From UBA9619 sp964630665 (GTDB taxonomy: Bacteria > Pseudomonadota > Gammaproteobacteria > Arenicellales > UBA868): a stretch of 64,000 nucleotides of DNA. The stretch is from assembly GCA_964630665.1 (NCBI GenBank), contig CAZVVN010000007.1, positions 1-64,000 on the forward strand. Reading direction: 5' to 3'. A model generated the notes under the pieces. That model ran no database searches. It was not told the DNA's origin and saw only the letters and a list, made by a program, of their open reading frames with translations. A program made the translations under genes and the position numbers. Of this stretch, positions 34,298 through 43,079 are shown one piece after another; position 1 is the stretch's first letter; the number at the start of each line of letters is the position of its first letter.

Positions 34298-34918
34298 TCA
34301 GTGCCTCACGCTGCTTGCATGACTGGCAGCGAGGCTGATTCCGGCGGCTTGCAGCTGTTTAGCGGATCGTGGGCTGCCCGTATCCAGCCAGTGCCGGTAG
34401 AGTCGCAGCAGGTCCGCATCATTGTGAGGTGTGCGCTCACTGGCCTCGCCTAGCACGTCAACAAACAGGCTGAATTTCTCCGCCAGTTCGGAATAGACCC
34501 CTGGTCCGGGACCACGAACTGACGATGGACAGGAGTTGCATAGACTGGCGTAGGCCGTGCCGCCGAAGGAGATGTAGTATTCCACATCCACTGGCTTTCG
34601 AGCGAGGCTGCCGGCAAAGACCCCAGCGACGAACAGCGATAAGTCCCCCAGGCGTCGCAACGCCCAAAAACGCTCCTGCTGTGTCCTGGCATTTACCGCT
34701 TCGCCGAAGATCAGGGCCAGCGGCCGGAGATCCGGTCCGTCGGAGATGTGCTCGTAGAACCGATCTGCACGGACATAGAAGGTGAGCAGGTTAACCAGGT
34801 AAGCGATCGTGTCATCACGTGCACGAGCCTCTCGCTGGGCAACAGCGCGGGTGACGGTTTGATGGAAATATTTCCGAGCACTGGTATTGGTGATCAGAGC
34901 CTGACTGCGCTTCTCCAC
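34298..34918 (-). CDS. Conserved protein of unknown function (GTG start)
   Basis: I place the start at a GTG because AAGGAGGT lies exactly seven bases upstream. A preceding in-frame ATG would put this ribosome site inside the coding region and has none of its own. The 206-residue helical product has ARKYFHQTVTRAVAQREARA, YLVNLLTFYVRADRFYEH and ALRRLGDLSLFVAGVFAGSL. The latter could be amphipathic rather than membrane-spanning, and DVEYYISFGGTAYASL follows. No family is recognised. It is the first gene of a two-gene unit divergent from the fused ABC exporter. Confidence 0.68.
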   Translation of the reverse strand: MEKRSQALITNTSARKYFHQTVTRAVAQREARARDDTIAYLVNLLTFYVRADRFYEHISDGPDLRPLALIFGEAVNARTQQERFWALRRLGDLSLFVAGVFAGSLARKPVDVEYYISFGGTAYASLCNSCPSSVRGPGPGVYSELAEKFSLFVDVLGEASERTPHNDADLLRLYRHWLDTGSPRSAKQLQAAGISLAASHASSVRH

Positions 34919-35308
34919 TATAACCACCTCCTTTGTCATCGAACAGTGATTGATCAGACACATTGTTAATGGTGTGTGCCGGCAAGCCAAGTCAGCACTC
35001 GCATGATTGCGCTGCTGACGGTATTTGGCCTGGTCTGTTAACCGGCATGAACTGTACCGAAGACCCGCGGCATCTGCGCTCACCGGCGGTTAAGCGAACC
35101 GAGTTCTATAGGCCCACCCCAAGCAGGGTTATTTGCATTCAGCGTGTTCGCATGGCAGGCGGTCGATCGTTACCGCCGACGTTGCATGTGGATGAATCCG
35201 GTATTCGCATTTAAGATAGATGCTGCCGGAAACACGAACGCCCCTTGCCAGTATTGTCTGAACATCTGTTGGCTGGTCTGGTTCGCAGGGCATGCGCGGT
35301 AGCACACA
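34919..35308. promoter_or_regulatory. Divergent intergenic region
   Basis: About 390 bases separate the unknown leftward pair from the rightward ABC exporter. I see no supported gene. A 6-bp inverted repeat GGCGGT/ACCGCC (35158-35163 and 35172-35177, loop of eight) lies near the centre and could be an operator or leader hairpin. I could not identify a convincing -35/-10 pair. Small reading frames here lack ribosome sites. Confidence 0.35.
34926..34933 (-). promoter_or_regulatory. Strong ribosome binding site deciding a GTG start
   Basis: AAGGAGGT on the minus strand is a near-perfect Shine-Dalgarno sequence. Seven bases separate it from the GTG at 34918-34916. This decides the start of the unknown gene downstream against an ATG that lies upstream of the site. 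Confidence 0.75.
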
Positions 35309-38300
35309 ATGCATTTTGATCAACGGCTCTGGGGTTTCACCCGGAACGTACGGGGTCGGATTTATTTTGCCGTACTGATCGGCCTGCTTGCCACAGGGCT
35401 TGGGGTGGCCCGTCTGGCTATGCTTGGATGGCTCATCGCTCTGGTGTTCGCCGGGCGCAGCGCCAGTGAGCTTTCGCTGTTCTTTATTGCGACCGGTTTC
35501 GTCATGATTCTGCGCGGGGTGTTCGAACACTGGCGCACCATGATTGCTCACCAGACAGCTGCTATTGTTCAAAAAGAACTACGACGTCAACTCTACGACC
35601 AGGTCGTGACCCTGGGGCCCGGCTATACCGGACGACAGCGCTCGGGCGAGCTGGTTCTCTCACTGGTTGATGGTGTCGAACAGCTCGAGACGTATTTTGG
35701 GAAGTACCTGCCCCAGTTGCTGGTCTGTGCAATTACCCCAGTACTCATTTTCATCTTCGTCGCATTCCTCGATCTGCCAGTAGCGATTACCCTACTTTCT
35801 GCGTCGCTGATCGCATTGGCGGCACCATCGCTGTGGCACCGTTTCGATACCCAGAAATCGCAGGAACGCCAGGATGCCTATGCCGTTTTCGCCGCCGAAT
35901 TCCTGGATTCGATTCAAGGACTGGCAACGCTCAAAGCGTTTGGCCAGAGTCGCCCACGGTCTGACCTACTGGCCGAAAAAGCCGAGGTACTGTTTCGTAG
36001 CACCATGTGGGTACTGGCGACAAATTCTCTGTCACGGGGCATCACAGACACGTCGATTGCAATCGGCGCCGCCACAGCGCTGGGTGTTGGTGCGCACCGA
36101 GTGGTGTCCGGGCAGATGGAGCTGGCGATCCTGATCGTCATCCTGATGCTCGGGGTAGAGATATTTCGCCCGATGCGTGACTTGCGAACCGTGCTCCACG
36201 AGGGGATGGTGGGCCTTTCGGCTGCACAGGGTGTCTACCGTATCCTCGATGCCGAGCCACCTGTACAGGAACAAAGTGCAGCCACTGTACCAGCCGCTCT
36301 TGACCCCATGATTAATTTTGATTCCGTGAGCTTCAGGTACCCGGGTCATCTGAACACCGTGCATGACAACCTCGATCTGAACATCCGCCCCGGTGAACGG
36401 GTGGGAATCGTCGGGCCGAGTGGGTGCGGCAAATCATCGATCGTGCGGCTTCTGCTGCGCTTCTACGACCCGGATTCAGGCACAGTCAGCCTGGGTGGAT
36501 ACGATCTTAAGGAACTGCCGCTCGCCGAGATTCGAAGACAGGTCTCAGTAGTCAATCAGGACACCTTTCTGTTCCACGGCAGCATCGCAGAAAACATCAG
36601 GCTCGGTCGGCCCGACGCCAGCCGTGAGCAAATCATCGAAGCTGCCAAGAACGCCAACATTCACGCATTCGTGGCGACGCTGCCACTGCAGTACGACAGC
36701 CTGATTGGCGAGAAAGGCATCAAGCTGTCCGGCGGCCAGCGACAGCGGGTCGCCATTGCCAGGGCCCTGTTGCGGGATTCACCTATCCTGGTCCTCGATG
36801 AAGCCCTGTCCGCTGTCGATGCCGAGAACGAAGCTGTCATTCAGCAGGCACTTGAAACACTGATGAAGGATCGCACCACGCTGGTTCTGGCCCACCGGCT
36901 CTCAAGCGTGATCAACTGCGATCGCATCCTGGTAGTGGACCGGGGAAGGATCGCAGAGTCCGGGGATCATATGTCACTGATGAAACAGCAGGGCATATAC
37001 GCGAGCCTGATGTCCGAACAGGTCCATGAGGCCGATCGCGAACAGCATAAGTCCACATTTGCTGAAACGCTCAACAGCGCCTCACACACACCACCGGAGG
37101 ACGAATCTGTCCAATCGGACCAACCTACCGAAGGCATCGTGAAAGCCGAAGGGCTGAACTGGCAACAGGTCGTACAGATCCTGATGAGCCACATCATGCC
37201 CTGGAAAGGCAAGCTCACACTGACGTTTGTATTTGGTGTGCTGCGGGTGGTCGCATTCATCGGCGTGGGCGTGTTCAGCGCACTGATCGTCCTCGCACTC
37301 AAGAATGGCGTGGGTTTCGGCACTTATCTTGTCGGCCTGGCGATTGTTGCGCCACTGTCCGGTGTCCTGCACTGGCTCGAGTCATGGATAGCTCATGACA
37401 TGGCTTTTCGACTGCTGGCCCAGATGCGGGTCAACGTTTTCCGTAAGCTGGATCAGCTCGCGCCGGCCTATCTGGTACGCAGGCGGACGGGTGACCTGAT
37501 GGGCATTGCTACTCAGGATGTTGAACTGGTTGAGTACTTCTTCGCCCACACCGTCGCCCCCGCTTTTGTTTCGGTGGTGGTTCCAGTGGTCGTTATGGTC
37601 GTACTGGCCTCGGCGAACCTGTGGATCGCTGCTGCACTGGCACCGTTTCTACTCGCGGTGGGATTCAGCCCGTTTCTGATGCGGGGTCTGGTCGACCACC
37701 TGGGCTCCCGGTCACGGGAAGCGGCTGGAGAACTGGCCGCCCATGCCATTGACAGCGTCCAGGGTGTGGCAGAGATCGTTTCCTACCAGCAAGAGAAAGG
37801 ACGGGGTGATGATTTTGACCAGCTTGCGGACCGACATATCTCGTTGCGCCTGCCGTTCTTCGGGCAACTGACCCTGCAGCATACGTTGTTGGAGGTGTTT
37901 ACAGGACTTGGCGGCCTGGCCGTTGTGACGGCAGGTGCCATCCTGACCAGCAGCGGCTCGATGGACCCGGGTGTACTGCCACTGTTGACCATCCTGGCGA
38001 TGGCAGCGTTTCTACCGGTTTCAGAGATTGCGCAGGTCGGCCGCCAGCTGGCCGACACACTCGGCGCGACCCGGCGCGTCTACGCTCTGGAGAACGAACC
38101 GGTACCGGTGGTCGACGGACCGGGCCTGTCAAAGTGCGAACAGGCCCCTGCGATCTTGTTCTCGGGCGTCGACTTCAATTACCCCGGCAGGTCAAAACAG
38201 GTATTGGAAAACATCAGATTCACGATTCCGGCAGGTGAGACCGTTGCCCTGGTCGGCCCATCCGGAGCCGGTAAAACAACACTGGCCCAATTGATGATGA

Positions 38301-38902
38301 GATTCTGGGACCCCGAGAAAGGCATGATATCGCTGAGTGGTATAGACCTGAAGGAATACCGGCTGGACGAACTTCGTGCCCGCATTGCGCTGGTCGCCCA
38401 GGATACTTATCTGTTTAACAACACTCTCAAAGAGAACATCCTGATCGCAAAACCCCGGGCCACGCCTGTCGAGCTTGCCCAGGCCATCGATATGGCCGCA
38501 CTCTCCGAACTGGTGGACTCTCTTCCCCAGGGGCTAGAGACACCGGTTGGCGAGCGGGGCACAAGCCTTTCCGGCGGGCAGCGCCAGCGGGTCGCAATCG
38601 CCCGAGCGTTTCTGAAAGATGCCCCGGTGCTGATTCTTGATGAGGCAACCTCGCATTTGGATGCCATCAGCGAGCAGAGTGTGCGGGCCGCGCTGGACCA
38701 GTTGAAAACCGACCGGACGACGGTGATCATTGCCCATCGTCTCTCAACGATCCGCGACGCCGACCTGATCGTTGTTCTGGATAACGGCCGGGTGATCGAA
38801 ACGGGTCGCCACGAAGAACTGCTCCGCAGTGGTGACCTGTACGCCAGGCTGGTTTCTCGACAGCTTGGCGGTGCGCGAGGAAAGCACGATCTCCTGCCGT
38901 GA
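35309..38902 (+). CDS. Fused CydDC-like ABC exporter (two TMD-NBD halves in one chain)
   Basis: One uninterrupted 1197-residue chain contains two full exporter halves. The first has about six membrane helices, then NBD1 with Walker A GPSGCGKSS (about residue 369), LSGGQRQR (about 473) and LVLDEALSAVD. A charged linker (about 570-620) leads to a second membrane domain and NBD2 with GPSGAGKTT (about 982), LSGGQRQR (about 1086) and LILDEATSHLD. GELVLSLVDGVEQLETYFGKYLPQLL resembles CydD, and GDLMGIATQDVELVEYFFAHTVAP resembles CydC. CydDC exports cysteine or glutathione for cytochrome bd assembly, but cydAB is not nearby. The substrate is therefore inferred only from similarity. Confidence 0.82.
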   Translation: MHFDQRLWGFTRNVRGRIYFAVLIGLLATGLGVARLAMLGWLIALVFAGRSASELSLFFIATGFVMILRGVFEHWRTMIAHQTAAIVQKELRRQLYDQVVTLGPGYTGRQRSGELVLSLVDGVEQLETYFGKYLPQLLVCAITPVLIFIFVAFLDLPVAITLLSASLIALAAPSLWHRFDTQKSQERQDAYAVFAAEFLDSIQGLATLKAFGQSRPRSDLLAEKAEVLFRSTMWVLATNSLSRGITDTSIAIGAATALGVGAHRVVSGQMELAILIVILMLGVEIFRPMRDLRTVLHEGMVGLSAAQGVYRILDAEPPVQEQSAATVPAALDPMINFDSVSFRYPGHLNTVHDNLDLNIRPGERVGIVGPSGCGKSSIVRLLLRFYDPDSGTVSLGGYDLKELPLAEIRRQVSVVNQDTFLFHGSIAENIRLGRPDASREQIIEAAKNANIHAFVATLPLQYDSLIGEKGIKLSGGQRQRVAIARALLRDSPILVLDEALSAVDAENEAVIQQALETLMKDRTTLVLAHRLSSVINCDRILVVDRGRIAESGDHMSLMKQQGIYASLMSEQVHEADREQHKSTFAETLNSASHTPPEDESVQSDQPTEGIVKAEGLNWQQVVQILMSHIMPWKGKLTLTFVFGVLRVVAFIGVGVFSALIVLALKNGVGFGTYLVGLAIVAPLSGVLHWLESWIAHDMAFRLLAQMRVNVFRKLDQLAPAYLVRRRTGDLMGIATQDVELVEYFFAHTVAPAFVSVVVPVVVMVVLASANLWIAAALAPFLLAVGFSPFLMRGLVDHLGSRSREAAGELAAHAIDSVQGVAEIVSYQQEKGRGDDFDQLADRHISLRLPFFGQLTLQHTLLEVFTGLGGLAVVTAGAILTSSGSMDPGVLPLLTILAMAAFLPVSEIAQVGRQLADTLGATRRVYALENEPVPVVDGPGLSKCEQAPAILFSGVDFNYPGRSKQVLENIRFTIPAGETVALVGPSGAGKTTLAQLMMRFWDPEKGMISLSGIDLKEYRLDELRARIALVAQDTYLFNNTLKENILIAKPRATPVELAQAIDMAALSELVDSLPQGLETPVGERGTSLSGGQRQRVAIARAFLKDAPVLILDEATSHLDAISEQSVRAALDQLKTDRTTVIIAHRLSTIRDADLIVVLDNGRVIETGRHEELLRSGDLYARLVSRQLGGARGKHDLLP

Positions 38903-39052
38903 CGGACAATGCGCCTTGCTCTTGGCGCTGCACAATTCAGACCAATGTAGTCTGTATTCCCTGATAATCGGAACAGTCCGAGCAAATTGACTCACTGCGC
39001 ATTGACATCAATCGGGGCAGCCGGGCCACCGACCCGTCATTGCAGGGAAACC

Positions 39053-40795
39053 ATGAGCCAGACCATTCAGCCTCCACCGCGTCGACTCGCTGCAATACTG
39101 TATACGGATGTCGTGGGATTCAGCAGGCTCACCCATGAGGACGAGAACGCCACGTACCAGGCAATACGCCGCTACCAGTCAACTCAGAAACAAATCGTCG
39201 ATCAACACGGCGGCCGGGTCGTGGACACGGCCGGTGACAGTACGCTGGCCGTTTTCCCAGTTGCGGCGGATTCGATCCAGGCTGCCATTGACATCCAGGT
39301 CTACCTGACCGGCGAAAATGCCAGCTTGCCAGAGGACCGCCACATAAAGACCCGGATCGGCATTAACCTGGGCGACATCATCGACGACGGTAATTCTGTA
39401 TTCGGTGACGGCGTCAACGTCGCGGCCAGACTGCAGGCTTTGGCACCGGCTGGTGGTATCTGCGTCTCCGGATCAGCCCGATCGGTCGTCGGCGACAGCC
39501 TGGAGATCCACTTTCAGCCCATAGGTGAGCAAATACTGCACAACATCGAGACACCGGTCATGGCCTACCTGGTCCTGGCCGGTGACCAGCCGATCGAGAG
39601 AAATATCTCCCACGCTGAAGATCCCAGACTATCCATTGCTGTACTTCCGTTCAATAACCTGGACAGCGATTCATCATCGGACAGCCTCGGTGATGGATTG
39701 ACCATCGACCTAATTACTGCATTGTCCCGCTTCCGGCAGCTATTCGTACTGGCCCAGCACACCGTGCTGGCCCACACTGGTACGACACAGGACAAAGTGT
39801 CCACGGGCCGCCGTCTGGACGCCCGTTATCTTGTTGACGGCTCGATCCGCAAACGCGGTCGTTCATTTCGCGTTGTGGTTCAACTGATCGAGACCAGGAG
39901 CGGCGGATATCTTTGGTCGGAAAACTACGACGGCAACACGGATGGCCTGTTCGCGATTCAGGATACCATCACTCGACGCATTGTCACCACTTTGATCAGC
40001 ACCATCGAACAGAGCGCGATTCGCAGTGCCCCCACTCAGCAACGGCATGCTGACTACGCGGATGTAGCCCGGGCAAATCAGCTGGTCTATCGTATGCGCG
40101 AGCCGGCGGACACAGAAAAAGCACGAGAATTATTCGAGAAAGTACTTGCATCAGACGCAGCCTTCGTACCCGCTCTATCCGGCCTGGCGCTAACGCATCT
40201 CACCGATTTTCTGATGTTCTGGACTGATGACCCCGCGACAGCCGTGCCCCGAGCAGCCCAGTACGCCCAGAAAGCACTGGAATTCGATCAGAGCGACAGC
40301 CTCGCGCACGCTGTATTCGGCATCACCAGCCTGTGGCGCCGACAGTACGTGGAAGCCATTACGCACCTCGATCAGGCGATCGAACTCAACCCCAATCACG
40401 CTGACGCGCTGGCTGGAAAGGGCCTGACCCTGAATTTCATCGGCGACCCCGAAGCTGGGATCCGACAGCTTACCGAAGCTCTGGAACGCAACCCCTTCCC
40501 ACCCTCATGGTATCTGTGGTCGCTGGCTATCGCCCAGTACAACACCGGGCGTTACGCCCCTGCAGTTCAGACACTGCTCAAGATCAGTCAGCCCAACCGG
40601 TTTCAACGGCGTTGGCTGGCTGGCGCTTACGCACGAACCGGAGATTTCGAAAACGCCAAGATTCAGCGCGACATTGTGATGAGCGAAGTGCCCAATTACA
40701 GGGTGAGCGACAGCTTTAACCAACAACCTTATCAGAACCCAAAAGACATACAGCCGTTCATCGATGGCCTGCTGCTGGCAGGTTTCAACCGTTAG
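39053..40795 (+). CDS. Class III adenylate/guanylate cyclase with TolB-like and TPR domains
   Basis: The 580-residue protein begins with a class III cyclase domain (about residues 12-170). The metal Asp residues are in LYTDVVGFSRL and DTAGDSTLAVF, and the Asn/Arg transition-state motif is in FGDGVNVAARLQ. A TolB/FlgO-like beta domain follows (about 190-330; IAVLPFNNL and GRRLDARYLVDGSIRK). Several TPR-type helices end the chain (about 340-560). There is no membrane segment, so it should be cytosolic. It probably makes cAMP in response to an unknown cue sensed by the C-terminal part. The ATG chosen is 66 bases inside a longer frame because residues upstream lack similarity. Confidence 0.85.
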   Translation: MSQTIQPPPRRLAAILYTDVVGFSRLTHEDENATYQAIRRYQSTQKQIVDQHGGRVVDTAGDSTLAVFPVAADSIQAAIDIQVYLTGENASLPEDRHIKTRIGINLGDIIDDGNSVFGDGVNVAARLQALAPAGGICVSGSARSVVGDSLEIHFQPIGEQILHNIETPVMAYLVLAGDQPIERNISHAEDPRLSIAVLPFNNLDSDSSSDSLGDGLTIDLITALSRFRQLFVLAQHTVLAHTGTTQDKVSTGRRLDARYLVDGSIRKRGRSFRVVVQLIETRSGGYLWSENYDGNTDGLFAIQDTITRRIVTTLISTIEQSAIRSAPTQQRHADYADVARANQLVYRMREPADTEKARELFEKVLASDAAFVPALSGLALTHLTDFLMFWTDDPATAVPRAAQYAQKALEFDQSDSLAHAVFGITSLWRRQYVEAITHLDQAIELNPNHADALAGKGLTLNFIGDPEAGIRQLTEALERNPFPPSWYLWSLAIAQYNTGRYAPAVQTLLKISQPNRFQRRWLAGAYARTGDFENAKIQRDIVMSEVPNYRVSDSFNQQPYQNPKDIQPFIDGLLLAGFNR

Positions 40796-41827
40796 TCAGG
40801 CCATCAGCACATCGACCAGGACCGAAGCACCCTGGCGCACCGGATCGACAACCAAGCGCCCGGTTGCATCGGCAGTGTCGGACAGGACTGCTGCAGCTTC
40901 CTGGTCGTCAAGGTGGGCTGTGTTCAGCGCAATCGCGACGGTTTGCGGCCGCGAGTAGGTGCCGCAGGCCGATGCAATTGATTCGTACAGATCGATCACC
41001 TCGTTCAGCGGTGGCACACTCACAGTCAGGCCTACCGTGTCCAGTTCTGTCATGCCTGCCCGGTGACACAGAATGAGGTGGGTCGGGCAGGCGCCACGGA
41101 TCAGTGGCAGTGTCGAGCTACTCCCTGGGTGGAGCAGCGACCCCTGTCCTTCGATGATAGCGAGTTCCGCATCAGCGGCTTCCAGTACCATCTTCTCGAC
41201 TGCGCCACAGGCGTAATCCACCCGGATAGCATCCAGCGGGATGCCTCTGCCGGTAATCAGGATACCGATTTGACCGGTGGCCAGGAATTCGGCTTGAATG
41301 TTGCGCTGCAATGCGGCCTTCCAGATCTCCAGGCCTGTCGTCATCTTGCCGATGGCCATATCCGTACCCACCAGCAGCACCCGCCGGTTGGCCAGCTCCG
41401 ACGCTCGGCCCCAGGCGATGCCGAGTCCGTCCGGCTCCCGGCGAATGTCCCAGATCCACTGCAAGGAAGGCAGCTCCGGATAGCGCCCGCTGAGAAATTC
41501 GTGCAACCCATTGACCACGCACAGGCCCGCCTCGACAGCACGGTCGACCTCCTTGACCATCTCCGCCGGCAACCGACCACCCGAGGGCGCCATACCCAGC
41601 ACCAGCACCTCCGGACCGTGGGCCAGCGCCTCTTCTACGCTGGAAACCACCGGCACATCCGGTCCGAAATCCAACAGTTCACGAGTGGTCATGCCACCGT
41701 GGTTGAAATCGACCACGCAAGCCACCGGGTTTTGGGAATAGCGCAGAATGCCATGCCCCATCTTGCCATTGAGCTTGTCGATCTGCTCATAGAAATGAAT
41801 GACGAGCTTACGCTCCCGGTTCAGCAT
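40796..41827 (-). CDS. dgcN: DUF1611 protein, probable D-glutamate N-acetyltransferase DgcN
   Basis: The 343-residue protein matches DUF1611, with an N-terminal Rossmann-like region, a P-loop GTDMAIGKMTT (about residues 155-165), and the conserved IEGQGSLLHPGSS and HRAGMTELD. In marine Proteobacteria DUF1611 proteins paired with an epimerase-like gene have been described as DgcN, which acetylates D-glutamate using acetyl-CoA. The epimerase partner is present here and overlaps by seven bases, so I adopt that name by family and context. Without the partner, only DUF1611 could be claimed. Confidence 0.78.
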   Translation of the reverse strand: MLNRERKLVIHFYEQIDKLNGKMGHGILRYSQNPVACVVDFNHGGMTTRELLDFGPDVPVVSSVEEALAHGPEVLVLGMAPSGGRLPAEMVKEVDRAVEAGLCVVNGLHEFLSGRYPELPSLQWIWDIRREPDGLGIAWGRASELANRRVLLVGTDMAIGKMTTGLEIWKAALQRNIQAEFLATGQIGILITGRGIPLDAIRVDYACGAVEKMVLEAADAELAIIEGQGSLLHPGSSSTLPLIRGACPTHLILCHRAGMTELDTVGLTVSVPPLNEVIDLYESIASACGTYSRPQTVAIALNTAHLDDQEAAAVLSDTADATGRLVVDPVRQGASVLVDVLMA

Positions 41828-42864
41828 GTGAGCACCGCCCCGTGTCCATGGCTGTTTTCAGACACTGTGACAACGCCGGATTGCATCGACAATCCTTGAG
41901 CGGGGTCCGGCAGTAGATTGAGATGCGAATCAAGGTCTATATGATCAAACAGCGCCCCCATCGATGCACCGGCGCCGATCGCGACTGAAGATTCTCCCAT
42001 GCAACCGATCATTGTCTGCAGACCGTGCGCCCGGGCGGCCGCAACGATTCGCAGCGCCTCGGTGATTCCACCACACTTCATCAACTTGAGATTGACACCA
42101 TCGACAGCCCCGGCAAGACGCGGGACGTCGGCTGCAACATGGCATGATTCGTCGACGAAAATCGGCAGGGATCGCCGCGAGAAAAGCTCGGGAAGCTGAT
42201 CGTCAGCATTAAAGTGCAGGGGTTGCTCGACGTAATCACAACCCCGGTCCTTGAGCCAGTCGATCATCTGCCGGGCAGCGTCCAGGTCCCAGCCGCCGTT
42301 GGCATCCACCCGGACGACGACGTCAAAGTCTGCCGCCGCCTCGACAACAGCAGCATACATGGCCCGGTCGGCGTCCAGGCCTTCGGGACTCCCCAGCTTG
42401 ACCTTGAGGTAGCGGGCGCCAGTGCGTGACAGGATCTCGGGTACTCTCTCGCGCACCACCTCTGGCGGCAGAATTCCAACCGTCACAGATGTCGCGACCG
42501 CCCTTCTCGGCAGACCCAGCAGGCGGAAAAGCGGCTGGCGAGCACGTTTTGCCAGCAGATCCCACAGAGCAATGTCCACGGCAGCCCAGGCACAGGACGC
42601 AAGCCCTTGTTCTCGTGCCAGTTGCCAGCCGTCGTGCGGGCTGTCGAGGGCTTCGGGGCAGGCATCGAGAAACGCTTCAATCTGTGTCTGGCACAGTTGT
42701 GCGGTTTCGGCACCGGTCAGGTTACCGGGTGCAGCTTCCCCCAGGCCGGTCACTGTGCCGTCAGAGATCGACAGAAACAGGTTAATCGAACCGGAAAACT
42801 CGCCGCGACTGATCCGAAGCGGATAGCGTTTGATGAGTTCAACCTCACGATATGCGACTTGCAT
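41821..42864 (-). CDS. dgcA: Enolase-superfamily racemase, probable N-acetyl-D-glutamate racemase DgcA
   Basis: This dipeptide-epimerase-like enzyme has the muconate-lactonising active site. KVK lies at about residues 153-155, and the metal ligands are Asp in VDANGGW (about 186), Glu in VEQPL (about 212) and Asp in VDESC (about 237). The second base is Lys in NLKLMKCGG (about 261). I use the inner ATG (347 residues) because AGGGGGA lies just upstream of it. An ATG six codons earlier has no ribosome site. With DgcN it would turn N-acetyl-D-glutamate into N-acetyl-L-glutamate for further catabolism. Dipeptide epimerase activity is the alternative. Confidence 0.78.
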   Translation of the reverse strand: MQVAYREVELIKRYPLRISRGEFSGSINLFLSISDGTVTGLGEAAPGNLTGAETAQLCQTQIEAFLDACPEALDSPHDGWQLAREQGLASCAWAAVDIALWDLLAKRARQPLFRLLGLPRRAVATSVTVGILPPEVVRERVPEILSRTGARYLKVKLGSPEGLDADRAMYAAVVEAAADFDVVVRVDANGGWDLDAARQMIDWLKDRGCDYVEQPLHFNADDQLPELFSRRSLPIFVDESCHVAADVPRLAGAVDGVNLKLMKCGGITEALRIVAAARAHGLQTMIGCMGESSVAIGAGASMGALFDHIDLDSHLNLLPDPAQGLSMQSGVVTVSENSHGHGAVLTC

Positions 42865-43079
42865 CAATTCCCCCTGTGTCATTTATTAGCGCTTTTCAGA
42901 GCGTATCGGCCGTCTTTATCTTCGCGATGCGCGAGAATATCAGATTCGCTCAAGCAGTCTAAACCAGGACGCCGGAGCGCTCCAGATGTTGGCGAGCCTA
43001 TGCGGACCATGGGTTCTATTCGTCGGGACAAGAGATCAGCCGCTGTGACACGGCGAATTCGCAAAACATACTTCGCCTA

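Noticed and set aside
35309..38902. Annotating the exporter as separate cydD and cydC genes
   Set aside because: There is no stop codon or internal start signal between the halves, and the linker reads through in one frame.
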